Positions 27,576 through 35,112 of a stretch of DNA of 64,000 nucleotides are shown here, piece by piece; position 1 is the stretch's first letter; each line of letters opens with the position of its first letter. The notes beneath the pieces are model-generated. The model ran no database searches. It saw only the letters and a list, made by a program, of their open reading frames with translations, and was not told the DNA's origin. Where the stretch lies: NCBI GenBank assembly GCA_001804705.1, contig MHAY01000064.1, positions 35,921 through 99,920 on the forward strand, in the 5' to 3' direction. The DNA comes from Ignavibacteria bacterium RIFOXYC2_FULL_35_21 (GTDB lineage: Bacteria > Bacteroidota > Ignavibacteria > Kapaibacteriales > UBA2268). The translations under genes were made by a program, and so were the position numbers.

Positions 27576-27600
27576 TTAAGCAGATTAAACAGATTTCACA
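27561..27600 (+). repeat. N-family repeat across the mutA stop codon, copy 2
   Basis: TTGTCTGAACTTTGATTAAG covers the last codons and the TGA stop (27573-27575) of mutA and continues as CAGATTAAACAGATTTCA. It matches the start of the copies at 25761 and 28231. Confidence 0.55.
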
Positions 27601-27739
27601 GAGTCAAATTTTGGTTATTTTGAGCCAAAACGTGCATTTCGTGCATCCGGAGCAGGTATTTCACTATTTTGTTTTTTCAATTTACAATTTCTAATTTTCA
27701 ATTTTCAATAAATTTTCAATTCTAAATTTAAAATTAAAT

Positions 27740-27767
27740 CCACTATAAATTCATTGAATAGTGGTTA
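27740..27767. repeat. I-type single hairpin
   Basis: CCACTAT and ATAGTGG arms around an 11-nt loop, followed by TTAT. It resembles one end of the 132-bp element at 10535-10666. Confidence 0.5.
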
Positions 27768-27945
27768 TGGAAAGACAAAATCATACGTTTTTGTACAAAT
27801 CATACGTTTTTGACGGGGTTTTTAAGTGTCCGATTTGTCTCATTTTGTCCTATTGGGTGTGACAGAAAAGGACAAGATTAAGAATTAAGAATAACGATTA
27901 ACGAATTTCGATTTACGAATGATGGATATATTAAGATTGAATAAA

Positions 27946-27977
27946 ACCCCCTTAATCCCCCTTTGAAAAAAGGGGGC
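27946..27977. repeat. C-family repeat, intergenic copy
   Basis: CCCCCTTAATCCCCCTTT, then GAAAAAAGGGGG. This is the same unit that appears in frame inside the AddA-like helicase gene. Confidence 0.7.
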
Positions 27978-28118
27978 AATCATAATTAATAAGTGGCAGA
28001 GCATCTTGGTAACGGCTGATACAGCCCGACATTGTTTAGCAAAGAACAAGCGGTGCAAAGATAAGGATGTGGGGATGATATGTCAAGAAAACGGTTTTAA
28101 AAGGATTTTAAAAATATA

Positions 28119-28153
28119 GACTGTTAGACTGTAGGTGTTTAGACTGTAGGTTG
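28119..28153 (+). repeat. TTAGACTGT repeat, left of the PIN module
   Basis: GACTGTTAGACTGTAGGTG followed by TTTAGACTGTAGG. An inverted copy lies at 29511-29540, so the PIN gene pair is bracketed by opposed copies. Confidence 0.6.
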
Positions 28154-28312
28154 ATGGGGGAAGAGGCAAATTTTAACATAGAGGGCACGAAGAGAAGGCA
28201 CTAAGGACACGAAGGACGCGGAGGACGCAAATTGTCGGAACTGTGATTTGTGTGATTATGATGATTTTCCCTCTCAGCCTGAGACCTTCGGTAAGCTCAT
28301 GACAGAGTAATA

Positions 28313-28843
28313 TTAATATACTTCATCAAAACTAAATTTGTATTCAAATAAATGAGTAAAGTTAATTACATCAATTTCACTTTTTAACAGGATTTGATAA
28401 AGAGGAATATCATCGGTTAAAACAAGATAAGATTTAGTTTTTGATAAATTTACTATTGCAGCATCAGTAAGTCCAAATTTTCTATACCTATCGTCAGCAA
28501 AGTTATCTTTAGCAGGTAAAAATAACTCATCAATAGTTTCAAGTTTTTGAAAAAACAAATTAAAATATTCTACTTTGTAAATACCTTCAAGTTTATTAGA
28601 AAGGTTGCTGATTTCAGTTAATATGTGCGGTGTTGTAATTATTTTATCAAAATGATCAATTAAGTTCCAAAGAATTTCAAAACCTGCTATTCCGAATTTT
28701 TTTGTTACTTTGAAACGATTGACCAAGTTATTATCATAGCTTCCAATAAAAAAATAAAGAACCAGATTACTGTCAATTATTACTCCCTTGCTTTTGTATT
28801 TTTTAAACAGATCTTCATAAATATGCCAGAGTGTTTCAGGCAT
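28313..28843 (-). CDS. PIN-domain ribonuclease-like protein
   Basis: This 176-aa protein has the acidic layout of a PIN domain: VIIDSNLVLYFF (Asp24), TPHILTEISNL (Glu77), FGLTDAAIVNLS (Asp127) and LVLTDDIPLY (Asp144/145). PIN domains are metal-dependent RNases; many are toxins of VapBC-type pairs. Here the partner gene upstream is not a recognisable VapB-type DNA-binding antitoxin, and the protein is longer than VapC (about 130-145 aa), so a defence or RNA-processing role is also open. The start codon overlaps the upstream gene by 8 bp, with AGAGGAG as ribosome site, so the two are translated together. It lies in a repeat-bracketed island between mutA and purM, which suggests accessory content. 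Confidence 0.7.
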   Translation of the reverse strand: MPETLWHIYEDLFKKYKSKGVIIDSNLVLYFFIGSYDNNLVNRFKVTKKFGIAGFEILWNLIDHFDKIITTPHILTEISNLSNKLEGIYKVEYFNLFFQKLETIDELFLPAKDNFADDRYRKFGLTDAAIVNLSKTKSYLVLTDDIPLYQILLKSEIDVINFTHLFEYKFSFDEVY

Positions 28844-29153
28844 ATTCCACTCCTCTAATCTTCATTGCAATGAAGTCACCGTCTGGAGAAAGAATAATTG
28901 TTTTAAACTTCCTATCCTTTAATTGCTGGTTATAGAGGCCTAATACATCAGATAAATAACTATCTTCTTCTTTAAGTTTTTTCTTTAAAATATTAAAACC
29001 AAGTGTAATTACCCAACAATCAGGTATGCCGCTAATTGTTTCCTGAGTTACTTCTTCAATTAAGACATTATAAACAGTAACTTCTTCATTTGAATCGTAA
29101 AGATTTGTAAAATACTCTTTTGCTTTTTTAAATGCTGTTTGAACATCAATCAT
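28836..29153 (-). CDS. Hypothetical partner of the PIN-domain protein
   Basis: This small protein of 105 aa has no family I recognise. It has an N-terminal helix (IDVQTAFKKAKEYFTNLY), a central beta-rich segment (VTVYNVLIEEVTQETISG, CWVITLGFNI) and a second alpha/beta part ending FKTIILSPDGDFIAMKIRGVEYA. No signal peptide, membrane helix or DNA-binding motif was seen, so it is probably cytoplasmic. An AGGAG ribosome site precedes the ATG. It overlaps the PIN gene by 8 bp. A two-gene toxin/partner-like unit fits, with this protein as a candidate neutraliser or as a substrate-recognition subunit, but there is no direct evidence for either. Confidence 0.6.
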   Translation of the reverse strand: MIDVQTAFKKAKEYFTNLYDSNEEVTVYNVLIEEVTQETISGIPDCWVITLGFNILKKKLKEEDSYLSDVLGLYNQQLKDRKFKTIILSPDGDFIAMKIRGVEYA

Positions 29154-29237
29154 TGTAAACTCCTATTATATTTTTTAAATTAGACGAAAACAGATATATT
29201 TTTATTTGCATCTCATTCAATCATAATTCACAACAGA

Positions 29238-29310
29238 TATATAATCCCTACGGGATAAGTGTGGTGGCGTGGATTTATTTTCTACTACTAATATTTAATC
29301 GCTATGCGAT
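29238..29310 (-). repeat. H-family double-hairpin repeat, copy C
   Basis: On the minus strand this reads ATCGCATAGCGAT (29298-29310), a centre with CCACGCCACCACACTTATCC, then ATCCCGTAGGGAT (29244-29256) and TATATA. The spacing is nearly the same as in copies A and B. The first hairpin has a G:C pair where copy A has A:T and copy B C:G. Confidence 0.7.
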
Positions 29311-29424
29311 AACAATGGTTATATTGATTTTTACACCTACCCAAACCCTTCCTCAAGGAAGGGAAATTCATCTATTGTGGGTGAGGCTGTGGATTCCGTA
29401 TCAAGTACGGAATGACAGGGGAAA

Positions 29425-29496
29425 CGGGATAAGGGTGGAGGCGGGGATTTATTTTCTACTACTAATATTTAATCGCTATGCGATAACAATGGTTAT
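29425..29496 (-). repeat. H-family repeat, copy D (degenerate)
   Basis: This 72-bp block matches 29251-29322 with three mismatches. The ATCGCTATGCGAT hairpin (29472-29484) is intact, while the outer ATCCCTACGGGAT hairpin is broken by the abutting T-family half element. Confidence 0.7.
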
Positions 29497-29510
29497 GTTT
29501 TATTAATTCA

Positions 29511-29540
29511 ACCTAACAGTCTAACAGTCTAAACACCTAC
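29511..29540 (-). repeat. TTAGACTGT repeat, right of the PIN module (inverted)
   Basis: On the minus strand it reads GTAGGTGTTTAGACTGTTAG and continues ACTGTTAGGT. It is inverted relative to the copy at 28119 and ends four bases before the purM stop codon. Confidence 0.6.
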
Positions 29541-29543
29541 TGC

Positions 29544-30533
29544 CTAATTTTTTATTCTCCCAATTAGAACTGGTTTTTCTTTTTCACATAAGGATAATAT
29601 TTGAGCAACATTTGATTTGTCAACAACGAGGAGCATTCCTATTCCGAGGTTGAATGTGAGTCGCATTTCTTCGTCAGATATGTTTCCTTCTTTTTGGATG
29701 AGTTTGAAAATCGGCAGTGTTTCCCATGAGTTCCAGTCTATATTGAGTGATGTTCCTTCGGGAAGTATGCGTTTTGTATTACCGATAATTCCGCCGCCTG
29801 TGATATGCGAAATTCCTTTTATGAAACCTGTTTCAAGCAACGGCGTTACGACATGCAGATAGGAATGGTGTACTTTGAGTAATGCTTCGCCAAGTGTACA
29901 GCCGAGTTCATCGAAGTATTGAGTAACAGGATATTTTTCGAGTAAGACAGCTCTTGCGAGTGAATAGCCGTTTGTGTGCAAACCTGTGGAAGGAAGTCCA
30001 ATTAACACATCTCCAGGTATAATATTTTTCCCGTTAACGATTTTACTTTTCTCGACAACTCCAATGATTGTTCCTGAAACATCATACTCCCCTTCCTGAT
30101 ACATCGAGGGCATCTCGGCAGTTTCGCCACCGATTAATGCACAGCCATTTTCGCGACAGGCTTTGACAAAACCTGAAATGACTTGTTCGGCAACTGTAGG
30201 TTCAAGCTTTCCTGTTGCAAAATAATCGAGGAAGAATAAAGGCTTTGCTCCACAACTGAGAATGTCATTGACACCATGGTTCACGAGGCACTGCCCCACT
30301 GTGTCGTGTACTCCGGTCATAAATGCAATTTTCAGCTTTGTGCCGACACCGTCAGTGCTGGCTACGAGAACAGGATGCTCGTATTCGGGAAAATTCGCCT
30401 CATAGAAGCCGCCGAATAAACCAATATCAGCAAGAACATTTTTATTGAAAGTGGATTTCACAAGAGGTTTAATTCTTCTTATTGTCTCATCCCCTGCTTC
30501 GATGTCAACACCGGAATCTTTGTATGTTTTCAT
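29544..30533 (-). CDS. purM: Phosphoribosylformylglycinamidine cyclo-ligase PurM
   Basis: This is AIR synthetase, the fifth step of purine synthesis: FGAM plus ATP gives aminoimidazole ribonucleotide. Signatures seen: YKDSGVDIEAGDE at the N-terminus, STDGVGTKLKIA (59-70), HGVNDILSCGAKPLFFLDYFATG (86-108), ALIGGETAEMPSMY (132-145) and SHITGGGIIGNTKRILP. The length of 329 aa is near the usual 340. It is downstream of the activase-fusion gene on the same strand, separated by a T-family double hairpin; co-transcription is unclear. No other pur genes are in the window. Confidence 0.95.
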   Translation of the reverse strand: MKTYKDSGVDIEAGDETIRRIKPLVKSTFNKNVLADIGLFGGFYEANFPEYEHPVLVASTDGVGTKLKIAFMTGVHDTVGQCLVNHGVNDILSCGAKPLFFLDYFATGKLEPTVAEQVISGFVKACRENGCALIGGETAEMPSMYQEGEYDVSGTIIGVVEKSKIVNGKNIIPGDVLIGLPSTGLHTNGYSLARAVLLEKYPVTQYFDELGCTLGEALLKVHHSYLHVVTPLLETGFIKGISHITGGGIIGNTKRILPEGTSLNIDWNSWETLPIFKLIQKEGNISDEEMRLTFNLGIGMLLVVDKSNVAQILSLCEKEKPVLIGRIKN

Positions 30534-30575
30534 AAATTAAATTTATTATTTTTTTTAAACACCTCATCCCGAATA

Positions 30576-30646
30576 TGTCATTCCCTCGAAAGAGGGAATC
30601 CATAGAGTTTGAGGCTAAGTGGATTCCTGCTTTCGCAGGAATGACA
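30576..30646. repeat. T-family 71-bp double-hairpin element, copy 1
   Basis: It is bounded by TGTCATTCC and GGAATGACA. It contains two hairpins, ATTCCCTCGAAAGAGGGAAT and ATTCCTGCTTTCGCAGGAAT, whose loops are GAAA and its complement TTTC. A second copy of exactly the same length is at 51180-51250. Confidence 0.75.
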
Positions 30647-30706
30647 GTATTGAGAAATTATTTATCAAAAATTGAAATTCAAATTAATTCAATTTAAAAT
30701 TACAAA

Positions 30707-33700
30707 TTAATTACCATTTTTCATTTTTTTCATAAGCTGAGCCATACGTTCAGCCTGTAAAGTAAAGGTTTCAAGCCTTGCCTCAATGATTTGAGGATAG
30801 ACGTTCCCATCGGTTTCGATTGTTAGAAAGGGTATATTCATTTTACCGTTAAATATATTTTCGGGTAAATTGTAATCAGGGTCATTCAGTCTTTTTGCAT
30901 GGATTTTATTTTCGATTTTCATTTCGGGAATAGAGACCGATTCGGAAAATCTCGTAGGCATACAGCCGAATGGACCAAGATTAATCACTCCGCAATACTT
31001 CTCGATAGTTTCATGCAAGGCAATGCCGAGAGTCAGTCCAGGTTCACCTTTAAATTCAAGAGGTATGATATGTTTGCTGTGAGCAAGTAGAGGAGCTATC
31101 TTAGTCCGAGAGAATTTATAATAACCGCTCTTAGCTAAAATTTTCTTAATTCGCCACTCAGCATATCTCATATATGAAGTACGAATCAATCTCTCCTTTT
31201 TCTTTTTGAAGGATGCCTCCGGTTCAAGGAGTTGTCTGCTGATAAGGTAATCAACATAAAAAATCCATTCGCTGATATATGCATCTTTGACAATGAATCC
31301 CTGCCGGGCAAAGCGTTTGTTCAGCCATTTATGTGAGAAATGGTCACGCCTGACATAAATTTCACCGAGCAAAGCGATATACTTCGAATCCTCGATATGA
31401 GTTTTCCATGGAATTTTTTTTCTGATAGCTTTTGAAAATTCTTTCAGTGCTTTATAAATACCATCGGGAACTGATTCGATAATTTTTGCAACTTTGTCAA
31501 ATTCTTCATAAAAGATTTCAAGCCCTTGTTCAGGAATCACAGCATTAGCCATTATACCGGAACGGATGTCATCCATAACATCACTTGTTATGATTGTCTG
31601 AATACCTCTGAGAGAAAACTTAGGTCCCAAGCCGGCAAAACCGTCTTCATTCATCAAGGCAAGAGTTGTGACATCTTTTATTTTTTTTCTTTTAATAAGT
31701 TCTCTTAGAAAAACAGGATATTGTCCCAGACGGCAGTTACCTGCACCCTGAATGATGAAGAATGCAACATACTGTATGCCATCCCATTTATTTTCAAGAT
31801 AGTGCATTAATGAGCCTGCACAAAGAAGTAATGGCAGACATTCCTTCCCTGAAGACACAGCCCTGCCGTATTTCAGAATCTCAGAACTTCCTTCAGGCAT
31901 AGGAATAGCATTGAAACCCTGGCTTCTTAATCCTGCTGCAAATAGTGATGCAGCAAGGTCACCCATTGATGGAATTAGAATATCAACTCTTGGGTCAGAA
32001 AGCGGAACCTTATTTCCGTCTGAAGCAACAAAATAACCCTGTACAGAATCAAATTCAATAAAAGCCTGAGTATAATCGCTATAATCAGGGTCTGATACCG
32101 TAGAGGATATTTTTCGATAATTTTTTATAATGTCAAGTGCGGCATCAATGCGTGTGTTAATGCCGGCATCCGCCGTATGCCCGTCTAATTCAAGTGTGAG
32201 TGAGGGTTTAGTTCCCATGATTGAACGGAATGTCGTGAGTAGCATTGAATCGGGCCCGCAGGAATAATTTGAAATAAATGTTGCAAAAAGCTGGGGGTGA
32301 TTTTTGATTAGTTTTGCAACCTTCAACACCTTCTTTCCACCTTCCCAATACTGGTTATCATCAATTTGTTCAGGGCGGTAATCGAACATATCAAAAGGAA
32401 CAACATAAACTCCGCGTGATGCATACTTCTGAGGAATGCCCTTATTAGCAGTTTCTGTAAATGAATTATAAGGCCTGCCGACAAGAACCACAGCCATCTC
32501 ATCAGGATTAGCTTTTAAAAATTCAAGAAATTCCTCTCCCATTTTGAAAAGTTCATTAAAAAAATTATCCTGCATTTTTAGTGCATAAACGTAGGCTTCT
32601 TGAGCTTGTTTTTCATCTTCAATTCCAATTTGCTTTGCTGCTTTTACAAAAGATTCGATTTCTTGAGCAAAGCCATTAGCAAAGTTCAGGAAGGGCGTAA
32701 TTAATTTCTCTTCTATATGGCAGTCTTTGAATGCTTGTTTAATGTAAAATGGTTCGCCGCTTACAAAAACGCAAGTGCAGTTGAAATCGAGCCTGTGATA
32801 ATCTGCATCTTCCACATACATTTCAAATATTTCAGGAACAAAGAAATAGTCAGGTTTTTTATTAATTAAATCCTGAAACAGACCGAGTGATAACTGAGCA
32901 GGATAGCAGAAGGAACTCAGTTCCCGCTCTAATCCTTCGTCTTCAACTTTGTCGGGTAGAATAACTTTAAAGCCAAGCTTTGTGAAAAAATTATAAAACA
33001 GAGGGAAAATAGTGTGAGTATGAAATGATAAATTTATTCCGACTGTTTTTGCATTTTCTGATAATTCGGAAGGTGGAGCATATTTATTGAAAAGAAGCTC
33101 CTCACGTTTCTTAACAAAATCGAATTTATTAGCATCAACATTTTGTTTATGCAGTACATTGTAATATTTATTGCAGGCACCACCGAAGGGATAATTTCTA
33201 CTTTCAATTTCAATAATATTTACAGAGCATTTTAAATCGCATTTTTCTCTTCCGCCGGGACAAATGAAAGGCTTTTTATATTTGACTTCGCGTTCAGCAA
33301 GTTCCTTTAATGAAAATTCTTTTTCTTTAATAAATCCAAGTTTGATTTTTTCTTTGGCTTCAAGAGCAACACCGAATGCACCCATCAGACCCGGGTCGGG
33401 AGGTACAATTATTTCCTTATCCGAAAGTGCAGCCATCGCGATTGGAATAGCTTTGTTATAGCAGACACCACCCTGCATAAAAACTTTTTTTCCGACAGGA
33501 CGGTTACCTTTAACACGGTTGACATAGTTCAGGCATATAGAATAAACAAGTCCGGCGACAATATCCTCTTTACTTATATTTTCCTGTAATGCGGTTTTAA
33601 TATCAGAACTGATAAAAGCAGAACATTGGTCACTGAAATTCGGAGGCATTGTGGCTTTCATAGCTATTGGCTCTATATCTGTAACTTTAACAGCAAGCGA

Positions 33701-35023
33701 TTCCCATGCGGACTCTTCGAGAAAAGAACCTGTACCTGCCGAGCAGGCTTCATTCATTGCATAATCTGCTGGAACTTTGTTAACAATGAAAGTATATTTA
33801 GCATCCTGACCACCGATTTCGAATATGGTATCAACTTCGCTGTCATAATAAACTGCGGCGGCGGCATGAGCTACAATTTCATTGATTACACTTTCAGTCA
33901 ATGCATGTAAACCAGCAATGTGCCTGCCTGAGCCTGTTGTACCGAGACCTATTATTTTAATATTTACATTTATTTGTTTTAGAAGTTCCTCATAACATTT
34001 ACGAGAAGCACGAACCGGGTCGCCGTGTGTGTAAAGATAGATTGAAGCGAGAATTTTATCATCACTTTCTCTTATAAGTACAGCTTTTGTGGTTGTCGAA
34101 CCAACGTCAAGCCCAAGAATACAGATATCGCCTTCTTTCGCAGTATCTCTTTCAGAATCTTTAAATGTTACTTTGTCAATGAAATTTGAAAGAGGCATAT
34201 GGAAAACAAATGATGATTTATTTGTCGAAAAAATATTATCAAAAGATTCCAATGGCTTAGTACCATTTTTTAACCCATATATAGCAGCCCCCAGAGCCTC
34301 AAAGTAAGGAGCTTCCTTTGGTATATGAACATCACCGGCTTTGCCGTTAAGAAAATTCATTACAATTGAATTTTGGGTTACTCCTCCAACAGCAAGAACT
34401 TTTCCGCCACGAGTCTTTTTCAATAACTCTTCAACTTTTTCAGCCATCATCAAAGATAATCCGGCAGTTACTTCACCCTTTGGAGTACCCTTATTCAAAG
34501 CGTGTGTGCAATCTGATTTACAGAACACCGAACACCTGCCCGAGACCTTGTGCGGGTCCGAATCTTTTGCCAGTTCATAAACATCATTCAGAGCAAGGTT
34601 CATACGGCTTATTTGCTGAAGAAAAAATTCACCTGTCCCCGAAGCACATTGATTTTTTGTTACTAATGACGCAATCTTACCGGTTTCATCGAGATTATAA
34701 ACCATGAAGGTTTCACCGCCAAGGCTGGCAATTGCAGTGTATTCTTCTTTTGTCCTGTTTATATATTCAAGGGCATATTCTGTTGCTTCCGGTTCAGATA
34801 TCGAATCCAGGTTTAACATAAATCTTAATTTCCTGCCCGTAACAACAACAGGGAGTTTATTTTGATTGAAGGTGGTTAGATTATCAAGAAATATTTTTTT
34901 CGGATTGCCATTGTGTGCAATTGAAAGAACATCTTTTATATGTATAATATCTTCGGCGTTCTTCATTGCTTTCACAAATGAAACTGTAGAAGACCCGAGA
35001 CACACACCGATGACTTCTCTCAT
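30707..35023 (-). CDS. Double 2-hydroxyacyl-CoA dehydratase activase / DUF2229 fusion
   Basis: This 1438-aa cytoplasmic protein has two tandem BadF/BadG/BcrA/BcrD (HgdC-like) ATPase domains. Domain 1 (about 1-255) has VCLGSSTVSFVK and the paired cysteines of the bridging [4Fe-4S] cluster in NQCASGTGEF (Cys126) and GRCSVFCKSD (Cys164). Domain 2 (about 300-560) has LGLDVGSTTTKAVLI, GGQDAK, and cysteines in NEACSAGTGSF (Cys427) and DQCSAFISSD (Cys467). Both clusters look intact. The middle and C-terminal parts resemble DUF2229 and a dehydratase D-subunit-like region with further conserved cysteines. HgdC-type activases use ATP to push an electron into a dehydratase or benzoyl-CoA-reductase-like partner. 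Such giant fusions are widespread in anaerobes but their substrate is not known. It suggests anaerobic capacity. Confidence 0.82.
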   Translation of the reverse strand: MREVIGVCLGSSTVSFVKAMKNAEDIIHIKDVLSIAHNGNPKKIFLDNLTTFNQNKLPVVVTGRKLRFMLNLDSISEPEATEYALEYINRTKEEYTAIASLGGETFMVYNLDETGKIASLVTKNQCASGTGEFFLQQISRMNLALNDVYELAKDSDPHKVSGRCSVFCKSDCTHALNKGTPKGEVTAGLSLMMAEKVEELLKKTRGGKVLAVGGVTQNSIVMNFLNGKAGDVHIPKEAPYFEALGAAIYGLKNGTKPLESFDNIFSTNKSSFVFHMPLSNFIDKVTFKDSERDTAKEGDICILGLDVGSTTTKAVLIRESDDKILASIYLYTHGDPVRASRKCYEELLKQINVNIKIIGLGTTGSGRHIAGLHALTESVINEIVAHAAAAVYYDSEVDTIFEIGGQDAKYTFIVNKVPADYAMNEACSAGTGSFLEESAWESLAVKVTDIEPIAMKATMPPNFSDQCSAFISSDIKTALQENISKEDIVAGLVYSICLNYVNRVKGNRPVGKKVFMQGGVCYNKAIPIAMAALSDKEIIVPPDPGLMGAFGVALEAKEKIKLGFIKEKEFSLKELAEREVKYKKPFICPGGREKCDLKCSVNIIEIESRNYPFGGACNKYYNVLHKQNVDANKFDFVKKREELLFNKYAPPSELSENAKTVGINLSFHTHTIFPLFYNFFTKLGFKVILPDKVEDEGLERELSSFCYPAQLSLGLFQDLINKKPDYFFVPEIFEMYVEDADYHRLDFNCTCVFVSGEPFYIKQAFKDCHIEEKLITPFLNFANGFAQEIESFVKAAKQIGIEDEKQAQEAYVYALKMQDNFFNELFKMGEEFLEFLKANPDEMAVVLVGRPYNSFTETANKGIPQKYASRGVYVVPFDMFDYRPEQIDDNQYWEGGKKVLKVAKLIKNHPQLFATFISNYSCGPDSMLLTTFRSIMGTKPSLTLELDGHTADAGINTRIDAALDIIKNYRKISSTVSDPDYSDYTQAFIEFDSVQGYFVASDGNKVPLSDPRVDILIPSMGDLAASLFAAGLRSQGFNAIPMPEGSSEILKYGRAVSSGKECLPLLLCAGSLMHYLENKWDGIQYVAFFIIQGAGNCRLGQYPVFLRELIKRKKIKDVTTLALMNEDGFAGLGPKFSLRGIQTIITSDVMDDIRSGIMANAVIPEQGLEIFYEEFDKVAKIIESVPDGIYKALKEFSKAIRKKIPWKTHIEDSKYIALLGEIYVRRDHFSHKWLNKRFARQGFIVKDAYISEWIFYVDYLISRQLLEPEASFKKKKERLIRTSYMRYAEWRIKKILAKSGYYKFSRTKIAPLLAHSKHIIPLEFKGEPGLTLGIALHETIEKYCGVINLGPFGCMPTRFSESVSIPEMKIENKIHAKRLNDPDYNLPENIFNGKMNIPFLTIETDGNVYPQIIEARLETFTLQAERMAQLMKKMKNGN

Positions 35024-35112
35024 TTAGACAACCTGCATGTTAACAAAAAACTCAATAAATTTCTAGATTAATGCTCAACGGATTGTGTATATTATTCAGA
35101 AAAAATTCTAAA

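Larger units (their letters stand above)
27576..28312. other. 737-bp non-coding, repeat-packed region
   Basis: No credible ORF or RNA gene. In order: an I-type hairpin (27740-27767), a direct repeat AATCATACGTTTTTG twice (27779-27812), AATTAAGAATTA-like low complexity, a C-family repeat (27946-27977), a unique block around 27990-28080, a TTAGACTGT repeat (28119-28153), a degenerate tandem of CACGAAGGAC-like units (28179-28230), an N-family copy (28231-28266) and a degenerate TTCGGTAAGCTCATGACA copy (about 28284). It looks like an accumulation site for dispersed elements separating mutA from the PIN module. Confidence 0.7.
29154..29543. other. 390-bp repeat cluster between the PIN pair and purM
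   Basis: No gene. It holds two 72-bp near-identical H-family-derived blocks (29251-29322 and 29425-29496, three mismatches), an AACCCTTCCTCAAGGAAGGG hairpin (29344-29363), half of a T-family element (GGATTCCGTA...TACGGAATGACA, 29391-29417) and an inverted TTAGACTGT copy (29511-29540). The 81-aa ORF in the track (29261-29506) is just a translation of these repeats. Confidence 0.75.

Noticed and set aside
27990-28080. Possible tRNA-like or small RNA sequence (GGCAGAGCATCTTGGTAACG)
   Set aside because: The AGAGCA...GGTAACG words resemble tRNA pieces, but no acceptor stem, anticodon arm or TTCRANNC loop can be arranged.
29261-29506. 81-aa ORF on the plus strand
   Set aside because: It is a translation of two 72-bp repeat blocks and a T-family half element; the protein contains the same segment (IYFLLLIFNRYAITMV) twice for that reason and has no ribosome site.
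34366-34707. 113-aa ORF antisense to the activase fusion
   Set aside because: A shadow of a well-supported 1438-aa gene; no domain and no ribosome site.
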